Assembly (NCBI RefSeq): GCF_005144885.1
Contig: NZ_CP039690.1
Location: forward strand, 5,841,001 to 5,905,000
Direction: 5' to 3'
Origin: Phreatobacter stygius
Lineage (GTDB): Bacteria > Pseudomonadota > Alphaproteobacteria > Rhizobiales > Phreatobacteraceae
Length of the DNA: 64,000 bases
Below the pieces are notes generated by a model that did no database searches, was not told the origin of the DNA, and was given only the letters and a program-made list of their open reading frames with translations. The first letter of the stretch is position 1. Each line of letters starts with the position of its first letter. A program made the position numbers and the translations under genes. Positions 44,942-53,625 of the stretch are shown in pieces.

Positions 44942-46357
44942 ATGACCAATGCCGAAGGCGTCGCGGTGAAACCGGCCAAGACAGCCGATCTGCCTGCCCA
45001 CGGCATTGCCTTCGGCGAGGCCGTGCGGGTCTGGGCGCGGGTGGCCCTCCTCAGCTTTGGTGGTCCGGCCGGCCAGATCGCCGTGATGCATCGGATCATC
45101 GTCGAGGAAAAGCGCTGGATCGGCGAAACCCGGTTCCTGCACGCGCTCAACTACTGCACCCTGTTGCCGGGTCCGGAGGCCCAGCAGCTGGCGATCTATA
45201 TCGGCTGGCTGTTGCACAAGACCAAGGGCGGCCTGGTGGCAGGCACGCTGTTCGTGCTGCCGGGCCTCGTCGCCATCATGGCGCTGAGCTGGATCTATGC
45301 CCTGTTCGGCAATGTCGGGCTGGTTCAGGCGCTGTTCTTCGGCCTGAAGGCGGCGGTGCTGGCCGTCGTGCTGGAAGCGGTTCTGCGCATCGGCCGGCGC
45401 GCACTGAAGAACAATGTCATGGTTGGGCTCGCGGCGGCGGCCTTTGCCGCGCTGTTCTTCTTCCAGGTGCCGTTCCCTCTGGTCATCCTGGTCGCCGGCC
45501 TGATCGGTTATGCCGGCGGCAAGGCGGGCTGGGCGCCATTCCTCGCGGCCAATGGCCATGGCAAGGTCGGCGGCCGGCAGGTCGCCGATATCGATACCGC
45601 GCTCGGCGAAGCGGTTCCCGCCCACGCCCGCCCGCCGGTCAGTTGGTCGCTGAAAATCGCCGCCGCCTTCCTCGTCCTGTGGCTCGTGCCGGTTCTCGGC
45701 CTCTTGGCGCTGCTCGGGCCAGGCCATGTCTTCACCGATATCGCCGTCTTCTTCTCCAAGATGGCCATGGTGACCTTCGGCGGCGCCTATGCGGTGCTGG
45801 CCTATGTCGCGCAGCAGGCGGTCGACCACTATGGCTGGCTCAAGCCTGGCGAGATGCTTGACGGCCTCGGCATGGCCGAGACGACGCCGGGCCCGCTGAT
45901 CATGGTCACCCAGTTCGTCGGTTTCATGGGGGCCTATCGGGCGCCGGGCTCGCTCCACCCGCTGGTTGCCGGCACGCTCGGGGGGCTGCTGACCACCTGG
46001 GTGACCTTCGTGCCTTGCTTCCTCTGGATCTTCCTTGGCGCGCCGTTCATGGAGACGATGCGCAGCAACAGGGCGCTGTCCGCGGCGCTGTCGGCGATCA
46101 CCGCGGCGGTGGTCGGCGTGATCCTCAACCTGGCCGTCTGGTTCGCCCTCCACGTGCTGTTCGCGGAGCTGCGCACAATGAGCGGATGGGGCATGACCGT
46201 CGACGTGCCGATCCCAAGCTCCATCAACATCGCATCGGCGATCCTGACGCTCGGCGCGATGTTGGCCGTGTTCCGCTTCAAGATCGGCATGATCCCGGTG
46301 CTCGCCGGTTGTTCGGGCCTTGGCGTGCTCTATGGGTTGGTCACCGGATCAGTCTAG
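44942..46357 (+). CDS. chrA: Chromate transporter ChrA (CHR family)
   Basis: This 471-residue long-chain CHR transporter exports chromate from the cytoplasm. Two homologous halves are visible. The N-terminal half has RVALLSFGGPAGQIAVMHRIIVEEKRWI (near 25-60), FLHALNYCTLLPGPEAQQLAIYIGW and a proline-rich FVLPGLVAIM. The C-terminal half has FSKMAMVTFGGAYAVLAYVAQQAV and MLDGLGMAETTPGPLIMVTQFVGFMGAY. AAGGAT lies upstream of the ATG. It follows chrB directly. It is full length and intact, so chromate resistance is a reasonable prediction. The strand and 57-bp gap suggest read-through into rocD is possible. Confidence 0.95.
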   Translation: MTNAEGVAVKPAKTADLPAHGIAFGEAVRVWARVALLSFGGPAGQIAVMHRIIVEEKRWIGETRFLHALNYCTLLPGPEAQQLAIYIGWLLHKTKGGLVAGTLFVLPGLVAIMALSWIYALFGNVGLVQALFFGLKAAVLAVVLEAVLRIGRRALKNNVMVGLAAAAFAALFFFQVPFPLVILVAGLIGYAGGKAGWAPFLAANGHGKVGGRQVADIDTALGEAVPAHARPPVSWSLKIAAAFLVLWLVPVLGLLALLGPGHVFTDIAVFFSKMAMVTFGGAYAVLAYVAQQAVDHYGWLKPGEMLDGLGMAETTPGPLIMVTQFVGFMGAYRAPGSLHPLVAGTLGGLLTTWVTFVPCFLWIFLGAPFMETMRSNRALSAALSAITAAVVGVILNLAVWFALHVLFAELRTMSGWGMTVDVPIPSSINIASAILTLGAMLAVFRFKIGMIPVLAGCSGLGVLYGLVTGSV

Positions 46358-46414
46358 CCGACACCGCTGGCACAACACATCTAGTCATGATCAGCTCTCC
46401 CGGCGGAGACCGTC

Positions 46415-47626
46415 ATGAGGCCGTCCAGTTCCGACCTGATCGCCACCGAAGCAAGGCTCGGCGCGCACAATTACCAGCCGCTCGACGTCGTGCTGGCGCG
46501 CGGCGAGGGGGTCTATGTCTTCGACGTCGACGGCAACCGATATCTCGACTGCCTTTCGGCCTATTCCGCCGTCAATCAGGGCCATTGCCATCCGAAGATC
46601 CTGGCCGCCATGGTCCAGCAGGCGCAAAGGCTGACGCTCACCTCGCGGGCTTTCCGCAACGACCAGTTGGCGCTGTTCTACGAGGAGCTCGCGGCGCTGA
46701 CCGGCTCGCACAAGATCCTGCCGATGAACAGCGGCGCCGAGGCGGTCGAAACCGCCATCAAGGCGGTGCGCAAATGGGGCTACGAGGTCAAGGGCGTGCC
46801 GGAGAATGCCGCCGAGATCATCGTCTGCGCCAACAATTTCCACGGCCGCACCATTGGCATTGTCGGCTTCTCCACCGATCCGACCGCGCGCGGCGGTTTC
46901 GGTCCCTTCGCGCCCGGCTTCCGCGTCATCCCCTTCGGCGATGCCGCGGCGCTGGAAGCCGCCATCACGCCCAATACCGTCGGCTTCCTGGTCGAGCCGA
47001 TCCAGGGCGAAGCCGGCGTGATCATTCCGCCTTCCGGTTATTTCGCTCAGGTCCGCGAGCTCTGCACGGCCGGCAATGTCGTGCTGGTCCTGGACGAGAT
47101 CCAGACCGGGCTCGGCCGCACCGGCACGCTGCTGGCCGAGCAGCACGAAGGCATCGAGGCCGATGTCACGCTGATCGGCAAGGCCTTGTCCGGCGGCTTC
47201 TATCCGGTCTCGGCGGTGCTCTCCAATTCCGCCGTGCTCGGTGTCCTGAAACCCGGCCAGCACGGCTCGACCTTCGGCGGCAATCCGCTGGCCTGCGCGG
47301 TGGCGCGCGCCGCCGTCAAAGTGCTGGTCGAGGAGGGCATGATCGAGAACTCGGCGGAACAGGGCGCCTATCTGAAAGCGGGACTGGCCGATATCCGCTC
47401 CAACGTGGTGCGCGAGGTGCGTGGCCGCGGCCTCATGCTGGCGGTCGAGCTGAACCCCGACGCGGGCGGGGCGCATCGCTTCTGCGATCTGCTGAAGGAG
47501 CGCGGCGTGCTGGCCAAGGACACCCATCGCGACACGATCCGCATTGCCCCGCCACTGGTCATCACCCGCGATCAGGCCGATTGGGCGCTCGAGCAGTTCA
47601 CCGCCGTGCTGACCACCGCGACGTGA
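46415..47626 (+). CDS. rocD: Ornithine aminotransferase RocD
   Basis: This 403-residue class III PLP aminotransferase converts L-ornithine plus 2-oxoglutarate to glutamate 5-semialdehyde plus glutamate. Features are [18 protein letters not shown] near 46-63, the PLP-phosphate-binding [19 protein letters not shown] near 106, [17 protein letters not shown] near 145, [13 protein letters not shown] near 228 and the PLP Lys in [16 protein letters not shown] near 257. ENFHGRT-like and [10 protein letters not shown] motifs favour OAT over ArgD. It completes the arginase route begun by rocF. Confidence 0.94.
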   Translation: MRPSSSDLIATEARLGAHNYQPLDVVLARGEGVYVFDVDGNRYLDCLSAYSAVNQGHCHPKILAAMVQQAQRLTLTSRAFRNDQLALFYEELAALTGSHKILPMNSGAEAVETAIKAVRKWGYEVKGVPENAAEIIVCANNFHGRTIGIVGFSTDPTARGGFGPFAPGFRVIPFGDAAALEAAITPNTVGFLVEPIQGEAGVIIPPSGYFAQVRELCTAGNVVLVLDEIQTGLGRTGTLLAEQHEGIEADVTLIGKALSGGFYPVSAVLSNSAVLGVLKPGQHGSTFGGNPLACAVARAAVKVLVEEGMIENSAEQGAYLKAGLADIRSNVVREVRGRGLMLAVELNPDAGGAHRFCDLLKERGVLAKDTHRDTIRIAPPLVITRDQADWALEQFTAVLTTAT

Positions 47627-47648
47627 CGGCGGCGCAGCCCGCCGGGCG

Positions 47649-48725
47649 TCAGTTCGTGTCCCAGATGGTCGTCGAGGCCTGGCTGTACTTCATGTAGGTC
47701 GCGTAGAGCGATTTCGGGTCCTTCAGCTGTGCCAGGACATGTTTGAAGAACGGGGCTGCCGATGCGCCGACGGCGTCGGAGGCGGCGCCGATCGGGCTCT
47801 GGAACGGATCCTGGTTCGCGGCCATGCCGGCGCGCTTGATCTGCTTCTCCATCTCCCGGATCGACTGGAAGATTTCGCTTTCGGCAAACTTCAGCTCATT
47901 GCCGACCAGGCCGGCGCAGTCGTCGACATTGGTGCGCCCGCGGCACTTCTTGATGGCGTTGCGGAATGGATATTCCCGCCAGGGCGTGTCCGGCGGAGCC
48001 GAGAACGTGCCACGGCCGCCCATGCTGCCGGTCGTGCCCGAAAACGGCAGCTTGCCGCCGGTGGCGCGCGTCATGTCGGCGCGACGCTTGTCCAGGGTGT
48101 TCCAGTTGACGAATTCGAAGACCGCGACCCGGTTGTAATACCAGAGGTCGAGATAGGCTGGATAATCCAGCTCCGCGGCCAGGATGACCCAATCGATGAT
48201 GCGCTTCTGCCGATCGCCGCTCCAGCGCGGGTTGTAGGCCGCGGCGATGGCGTGATCCAGGACCTTCTCGGCCAGGATCTTATCGGACTTGGCGATGATC
48301 GCCGGCGAGGCCCTGACGATTTCGGCCTCGTCCTTGCCGAAGGTGACCGCCACTTTGGCGAAGCGGACGCTCATCATCCAGCGGTCGCTCGGCACCATGT
48401 GCTGGCGCCGGTAGAGGCGGGCGGCCAGCGCGATGCGCGTGCCGTTCGGCAGCTTCGAGGTCAGGTAGTCCCGGTGGATCAATCCAAGATCCTGGCTGGC
48501 GCGCACCAGGCCGCGGGCGAACGCGCCGCCGTCGCTGCGATAGACTACATAGTGGCGCAGCCCATGCGCGACATTGGCGGCGAACTGGTCAAAGCTCGTG
48601 TCGAAATTGGCATTGAGCGTCACCGTCTGGCCCATTGCCTTGTAGCCGAGCCGGGTTTGCTCCAGCGCGCGCCGCGCGAATTCCTCCGTCGGCATGTAGT
48701 CGGTTCTCTTCGGATCATTCGTCAT
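47649..48725 (-). CDS. Hypothetical protein, 358 residues
   Basis: I do not recognise a family. The protein is soluble, with no signal peptide or membrane segment, and mostly helical. It has a Trp/Tyr-rich centre (RIIDWVILAAELDYPAYLDLWYYNRVAVFEFVNW, about residues 180-213) and a Gly/Ser loop (SGTTGSMGGRGTFSAPPDTP). Two cysteines lie in the segment CRGRTNVDDC (residues about 263-272), spaced like a structural disulfide or metal site. The codon usage is like the neighbours and the frame is clean, so it is very probably a real gene. It is convergent with rocD (22-bp gap) and stands alone, with a 292-bp gap upstream containing an 11-bp tandem repeat. Confidence 0.7.
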   Translation of the reverse strand: MTNDPKRTDYMPTEEFARRALEQTRLGYKAMGQTVTLNANFDTSFDQFAANVAHGLRHYVVYRSDGGAFARGLVRASQDLGLIHRDYLTSKLPNGTRIALAARLYRRQHMVPSDRWMMSVRFAKVAVTFGKDEAEIVRASPAIIAKSDKILAEKVLDHAIAAAYNPRWSGDRQKRIIDWVILAAELDYPAYLDLWYYNRVAVFEFVNWNTLDKRRADMTRATGGKLPFSGTTGSMGGRGTFSAPPDTPWREYPFRNAIKKCRGRTNVDDCAGLVGNELKFAESEIFQSIREMEKQIKRAGMAANQDPFQSPIGAASDAVGASAAPFFKHVLAQLKDPKSLYATYMKYSQASTTIWDTN

Positions 48726-48881
48726 GTCCGTGCTCCGGGTACGAGATGCGAAGGGGCGACCGTGTTCCTGCTGGTGCAGGATTATATTACCTCCGACATT
48801 AGGCTACCGGCAATCGTTCCCGCCGTGCGCTGGCGTACAGATCGGCGTGGCCGGCGAGCCCGCGACAAGAGGCGGCCGGTC

Positions 48882-48925
48882 GGCGGGATCTTGGCGGGAT
48901 CTTGGCTGGGTCCTGGCAGGGTCTT
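48882..48925. repeat. Four 11-bp tandem repeats
   Basis: GGCGGGATCTT occurs twice exactly (48882-48903), followed by GGCTGGGTCCT and GGCAGGGTCTT. The array lies in the 292-bp gap between the 358-residue hypothetical gene and the cytochrome gene. The 11-bp period places every unit on the same DNA face. Confidence 0.75.
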
Positions 48926-49017
48926 GGATGACGCGCGCGATGGCCGGCGCCCCGGCTGCCTGCCCGGAACGAACGTCCTTCTTCGGAAGAGCCTTTGGTG
49001 ACCGCGCGCGCGGTGAT

Positions 49018-49419
49018 CTAAGGCTCCGGGCTCATCAGATAGGCTGCGAGCGCTGTCCGATCCTCGACGCTGCGGACGCCGGGCGAACTCATCCAGAGAC
49101 CTGGAAACATCTCCTCGGGATCGGCCAGAAAGGCGGCAAGCCGTGGCCCGTCCCAGACCGCGCCCTGGGCGCGGGCCGAACGCAGCGCCGGCGAATAGTC
49201 GAAATCCCGATCGGATCCGACGAGGCGGCCGTTCAGGCTTGCGAGATTGGGCCCGGCCATGCCGACCTGCTCGGGTGCGCGGCTGTGGCAGGCGGTGCAG
49301 GTCTCGAACAGCGCGCGGCCGCGCGCCATGTCGTCGGACCAGGCGGGGTGGGCGAGGCCGAACGCCAGGAGCAGGCCATAGCCCGTGCAGGACATCCGGG
49401 CCGGGCCAGACCGCGGCAT
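49018..49419 (-). CDS. Small periplasmic c-type cytochrome
   Basis: This 133-residue monohaem class I cytochrome c has a signal peptide (about 1-28, GYGLLLAFGLAHPAWS). The haem-binding CTACH is at 41-45, and the probable axial Met is in PGLWMSSPG near 112, followed by a typical C-terminal helix (RTALAAYLMSPEP). It starts 2 bp after the beta-propeller gene stop, so the two are translated together and probably work together in the periplasm. It could deliver or accept electrons for that partner or simply share regulation. Confidence 0.88.
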   Translation of the reverse strand: MPRSGPARMSCTGYGLLLAFGLAHPAWSDDMARGRALFETCTACHSRAPEQVGMAGPNLASLNGRLVGSDRDFDYSPALRSARAQGAVWDGPRLAAFLADPEEMFPGLWMSSPGVRSVEDRTALAAYLMSPEP

Positions 49420-49421
49420 GA

Positions 49422-50414
49422 TCAGGCAGGCGTCTGGATCTGGATCCGGACCAGCCGGTTCTGCCCGGACTCACCACCCCAGGCCTCGCCCGGCCGGCCG
49501 TCCATCTGGCGGACATTGGCGCCGGCCTTGTCGCTGGCGAAGCTGGTGAAGGCCTGCGCCTCCGGATCGAAGCGGACGATCGCATTGGCCGAAAAATCGG
49601 TCAGCCAGACCTTGTCCTTGTCGTCGACATAGACCGAATAGGTCCGCGGTCGGTCGCCCGGCAGCTTCCACGTCTGCCAGGTCCTGGCCACCGTGTCATA
49701 GGCCGAGACATTGCCGGAATTCCACTCGCTGACCCAGACCCGGTTCTTCGAATCGGTCCAGACCCGGCGGGCGCCCTGGTTGGCCGTGGGCGGCTCGACA
49801 ATGCTGACCTTGGCGGTCCCGGTGTCGATGCGGGCAATGTGATTGCCGGCGAGCGAGGCATACCAGACCTCGCCCGATGGCGTGCGGGTCATGCCATAGG
49901 GACCGCGGCCGCGCGGCGCGTCGAACACGTCCATCCTGGTCGTCTTCGGCTCGAACCGGCCATAGATGCCGTTCTGGCCGGTGAACCAGAGCACGCCGGC
50001 CTGGTCGAACACGGCGGTGTTGAGATTGGCGTTGGCGCGTTCCGCCGGCAGCCGGAACAGCTCGACCTTCAGCGATATCGGGTCGACCCGGGCAATGGCG
50101 TTCTGCCCGCCCTCGGTGACCCAGGCGGCGCCGTCCTTGTCGGTGATCACGCCGTGCGGGGCGGCACCTTCGCCGAGCGGGATCACCCGCAGGTTCTGGT
50201 CGCGCGGGTCGAACAGGCCGAGCGTGCCGTTGCGCTGGCCGCAGACCCAGATCCGGCCCTCGCCGGCGGCCGTCACATCGCGTGAACCCCGGATCGCGGG
50301 CACATCGAAATAGGTGACCTTGAAGCCGTTTTCATTGGCCGCCGCGCGCCGCGTGATGAGCTGCGGGGCGCAGAGCGTGATCATGCCAAGCTTCACGAAC
50401 AACCGGCGATGCAT
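49422..50414 (-). CDS. Periplasmic beta-propeller protein, Vgb/SMP-30-like
   Basis: This 330-residue exported protein begins MHRRLFVKLGMITLC and has a signal-like segment with twin Arg and a following hydrophobic core, ending near residue 27. The rest is 6-7 repeats of a Vgb/NHL type: GEGRIWVCGQRNGTLGLFDP, DGAAWVTEGGQNAIARVDP, GVLWFTGQNGIYGRFEP, GEVWYASLAGNHIARID, NRVWVSEWNSGNVSAYD and DKVWLTDFSANAIVRFDP, each with the Trp-containing strand. Virginiamycin B lyase shares this fold, but I do not see its catalytic His, so antibiotic lysis is not supported. It is coupled to a cytochrome c gene, which points to a periplasmic redox or binding role. Confidence 0.83.
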   Translation of the reverse strand: MHRRLFVKLGMITLCAPQLITRRAAANENGFKVTYFDVPAIRGSRDVTAAGEGRIWVCGQRNGTLGLFDPRDQNLRVIPLGEGAAPHGVITDKDGAAWVTEGGQNAIARVDPISLKVELFRLPAERANANLNTAVFDQAGVLWFTGQNGIYGRFEPKTTRMDVFDAPRGRGPYGMTRTPSGEVWYASLAGNHIARIDTGTAKVSIVEPPTANQGARRVWTDSKNRVWVSEWNSGNVSAYDTVARTWQTWKLPGDRPRTYSVYVDDKDKVWLTDFSANAIVRFDPEAQAFTSFASDKAGANVRQMDGRPGEAWGGESGQNRLVRIQIQTPA

Positions 50415-50507
50415 GGTGCGTCTCCTCGGGCCATGGGCTCGGGGCGGCACGATAGGCCATCGGCGGCGGCTGTAAATCCACAGCCGCGTGAACGCGCGAA
50501 GGCCGCC

Positions 50508-53366
50508 TCAGGCCTTTTGCACGGCGCCGGTTCCCAGGGCATTGGCCGCGTCCGGCGCCAGTCCGGGGCTTTGCATGGTCTTGGCGCGGCGGATCAGCTC
50601 GTGAATGTCGGCCTGCGGCTTCGGCCGGCCGAGCAGATAGCCCTGAGCCTCGTCGCAGCCTTCCAGATGCAGCAGGGCCAGCTGGTCTTCGGTTTCCACC
50701 CCTTCGGCCAGGACCGGCACGTTGAGGCTCCGGCCGAGCGCCAGGATGGCGCGGATGATCGCCTTGGCCTGGGGGCTGGTCTCCACCTCGGTCATGAAGG
50801 TGCGGTCGAGCTTGATCTTGTCGAAGGGGAAGGAACGCAGCGTATCGAGCGAGGAATAGCCGGTGCCGAAATCGTCGATCGCGATGGTCACGCCGAGCGC
50901 CTTGATCTGGCGTAGGATGTGCAAAGCCCGGGTCTTGTCGGCGATGATGGTGGTCTCGGTGATCTCCAGTTCCAAAAGGCTGGGCGCAAGTCCGGTTTCG
51001 GCCAGCACCTGGCTGACCAGGGCGACCAGGTCGACATGGCCGATCTGGACCGGTGAGAGGTTCACCGCGATCTTGTAGGGGTGCAGCCAGCGGGCGGCTT
51101 CGGTGCAGGCGGTGCGCAGGACCCATTCGCCGAGCGGCACGATGGCGCCGCATTCCTCGGCGATCGGAATGAATTCGCTTGGCGGCACCATGCCGCGTTC
51201 GGGGTGAAGCCAGCGCAGCAGCACCTCGTAGCCGATGGTCTCGCCGGTCGCGACGGATTTCTGGACCTGGTAGAACAGGCTGAACTGCTTGCGCTCGATG
51301 CCGGCCCAGAGATCCTTGGCCAGTGCCCGGCGGGTGCGAGCGGCCTCGTCCATGCGCGCCTCGTAGAAGCAGATGGTCTGGTTCAGGCCGGTCTTGGCGC
51401 GGTACATCGCGAGATCGGCATTGTTGACCAGCGTCTCGCGGATCGTCGCGTCGGCCGGGTAGAGCGCAACGCCGATGCTGGCCCCCGGCGCGATGTCGAA
51501 CTCGCCGATCTTGACGTGGCCGAACAGGCAGGCTTCGAGCCGTTCGAGAAAGTCCATCAGATCGGCCTGCTGGGTGAAGCGTTTCACCGCGGCGAATTCA
51601 TCACCGCCGAAGCGGGCGACGAATTCGCCCTCGCCAAGCGTTTCCGTCATGCGCTGGGACAGGATTTCCAGCACCTCGTCGCCGGCGGCATGGCCATGCA
51701 GGTCGTTGATCTCCTTGAACCGGTTGAGGTCGATGCCGATCACCGCGATCTTGTCCGGGGTCTTCGACGCGCGCTCGAGCTCGTGGTCCAGGTGATCGTT
51801 GAAATAGGCCCGGTTCGGCAGGCCGGTCAGCGCGTCGTGGCGCGCCATATGGGCGATCTTCTGTTCCGACCGGCGCCGCTCGGAAATATCCTCGAAGGTC
51901 GAGACGAAGGACCCGTCGGCGACCGGCCGGTGCGAGATCGAGATCGAGCGTCCGGCGCTGAACTCCTCGACCACCACGCGGCTGTCGCGCCCGGCGATCA
52001 GCCCGCGATGGCGCTGGTGCATGCGTTGGGCGTCCGTCGTGCTGCCGCCGGAGGCCGCGACGATGCGGCTGAACAGGTCCTGGAACGAGGTGCCGACGGG
52101 TACCGCGTCGGGCGCCATCTGGAAGATCTCGGCCAGTCGCCGGTTGGTCAGCGCCAGCCGGCCGGCCGGGTCGAACAGGCAGAGCCCCTGGCTCATGTTG
52201 GACAAAGCCAGGTCGAGCGTGCGGCTGACCTCGCGGATCCGGTCGGCATCGGCCTTCTGGCGGGTGCAGTCGCGGGTGATCTTGGCAAAGCCGACAAATT
52301 CGCCGTTGTCGTCGCGGATGACGTCGATCGCGACATGGGCCCAGAAGCCCGTGCCGTCCTTGCGGAAGCGCCAGCCTTCGTCTTCGAACCGGCCCTCGGC
52401 CAAGGCCGTCGCGAGCGCCTTTTCAGGTGTGCCCAGGGCGCGGTCGGCCTCGCTGTAGAAACGCGAAAAATGCTGGCCGACGATCTCGTTCGCGGCATAA
52501 CCCTTGGCGCGTTCGGCGCCGGCATTCCAGTTGGCGACGCAGCCGCCGCGATCGAGCATGTAGATCGCATAGTCGGAGACGCCCTGGACCAGCAGGCTGA
52601 AGCGCCGTTCGCTGGCATGCCGTTCGGCGAGCGCCTGGCGGGCGATCAGGGCAACCACCAGCGCGCCGCCGATCACGCCGATGGCGGCGATGGCGACCGC
52701 ATAGGCCATGGTCTGCGGATCCAGCGTGGAGCCGGAAATGGCCCGCGTCGGGTCGGCGACGATGGTCACCGCGCCCATGCCGGTGAAATGCAGCGAGCAA
52801 ATCGCCAGCGTCAGCAGCAGCGTGGCGGCGAGATCGCCGGTCGCGCCGCGATGCCGGCGGGCAGTCATGAAGGCCAGGGCCGCAAGGCCGGCGCCAAGCG
52901 CGATCGAGGCGATGACGAGATCGGGCGCCCAGGTGATCTGTCCGGGCAATTGCATCGCCCACATGCCGAGATAATGCATGCCGGCGACACCGCCGCCGAC
53001 CACCGCGCCGCCGGCCGCCGCCGACCACTGGGTTTTCCAGGTCAAGGCCAGCGCCAGGCCAGCGGCCGTCAAGGCAATCGCGACGCCGAGCGACAGGATG
53101 GTCAGTTCGGTGTCGTATCCGACGACGACACCCGGGTCATAGGCCAGCATAGCGACGAAATGGGTGGACCAAATACCAAAGCCGGCAGCGGCTCCGGCAA
53201 TCAAGATCCAGCCCAGGCGCTGGCCATTTCTGGCATCGCGCGCCTGTCGGCCAATAGCAACGTAGGAATAACTTGAAATAAAGCATATTATAGCTGCCAG
53301 AGCGACCAGCCACCAATTGTGCTCAAATGCCAGACACGTCAGAACGCGAAACATCGTCGCCCCCAT
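50508..53366 (-). CDS. MHYT-PAS-GGDEF-EAL signalling protein
   Basis: This 952-residue membrane protein likely makes and/or degrades cyclic di-GMP. Seven N-terminal helices form an MHYT sensor (about 10-250) with the three motif copies THFVAMLAY, MHYLGMWAM and LHFTGMGAV, proposed to bind copper or gases. Two PAS domains follow (about 260-370 and 385-490). A GGDEF domain (about 510-680) has VARFGGDEFAAV intact. An EAL domain (about 695-935) has EVL in place of EAL (GYEVLLRWLHPE) but retains ELEITET, AIDDFGTGYSSLDTLR and KLDRTFM. Both activities are therefore plausible. The start may be ATG 53366 or 53354. It is divergent from prfB. Confidence 0.93.
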   Translation of the reverse strand: MGATMFRVLTCLAFEHNWWLVALAAIICFISSYSYVAIGRQARDARNGQRLGWILIAGAAAGFGIWSTHFVAMLAYDPGVVVGYDTELTILSLGVAIALTAAGLALALTWKTQWSAAAGGAVVGGGVAGMHYLGMWAMQLPGQITWAPDLVIASIALGAGLAALAFMTARRHRGATGDLAATLLLTLAICSLHFTGMGAVTIVADPTRAISGSTLDPQTMAYAVAIAAIGVIGGALVVALIARQALAERHASERRFSLLVQGVSDYAIYMLDRGGCVANWNAGAERAKGYAANEIVGQHFSRFYSEADRALGTPEKALATALAEGRFEDEGWRFRKDGTGFWAHVAIDVIRDDNGEFVGFAKITRDCTRQKADADRIREVSRTLDLALSNMSQGLCLFDPAGRLALTNRRLAEIFQMAPDAVPVGTSFQDLFSRIVAASGGSTTDAQRMHQRHRGLIAGRDSRVVVEEFSAGRSISISHRPVADGSFVSTFEDISERRRSEQKIAHMARHDALTGLPNRAYFNDHLDHELERASKTPDKIAVIGIDLNRFKEINDLHGHAAGDEVLEILSQRMTETLGEGEFVARFGGDEFAAVKRFTQQADLMDFLERLEACLFGHVKIGEFDIAPGASIGVALYPADATIRETLVNNADLAMYRAKTGLNQTICFYEARMDEAARTRRALAKDLWAGIERKQFSLFYQVQKSVATGETIGYEVLLRWLHPERGMVPPSEFIPIAEECGAIVPLGEWVLRTACTEAARWLHPYKIAVNLSPVQIGHVDLVALVSQVLAETGLAPSLLELEITETTIIADKTRALHILRQIKALGVTIAIDDFGTGYSSLDTLRSFPFDKIKLDRTFMTEVETSPQAKAIIRAILALGRSLNVPVLAEGVETEDQLALLHLEGCDEAQGYLLGRPKPQADIHELIRRAKTMQSPGLAPDAANALGTGAVQKA

Positions 53367-53625
53367 TCAATGTTCGTTCCCTAAGGGCGCTTTCCTAAAG
53401 ATCTGTGTCTTTCGGCGCAGAACCGGCGGAGATATGGCGCAATACCGCCTCGAAAGGTGTCATTGGAGCATTTTTGATGAAATGTTCTATGGGATGTCTG
53501 CGCTGGCGATGCCGCCTTGCTGTCGAACCGGCAGGGGCGCGCGGCGGCGGCCTTGCCGCATTGACACGAGGCCCGTCCTGACTAGGGTGCGCCCTCCTTT
53601 TCGTGAAACCCCGTAGGACAGAGCC

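Noticed and set aside
49422-50414. Streptogramin (virginiamycin B) lyase resistance gene
   Set aside because: The fold is shared but the catalytic His pattern is not visible, and the gene is coupled to a cytochrome c gene.
51081-53276. 731-codon plus-strand frame opposite the GGDEF/EAL gene
   Set aside because: Shadow of a gene with complete MHYT, GGDEF and EAL motifs on the minus strand.
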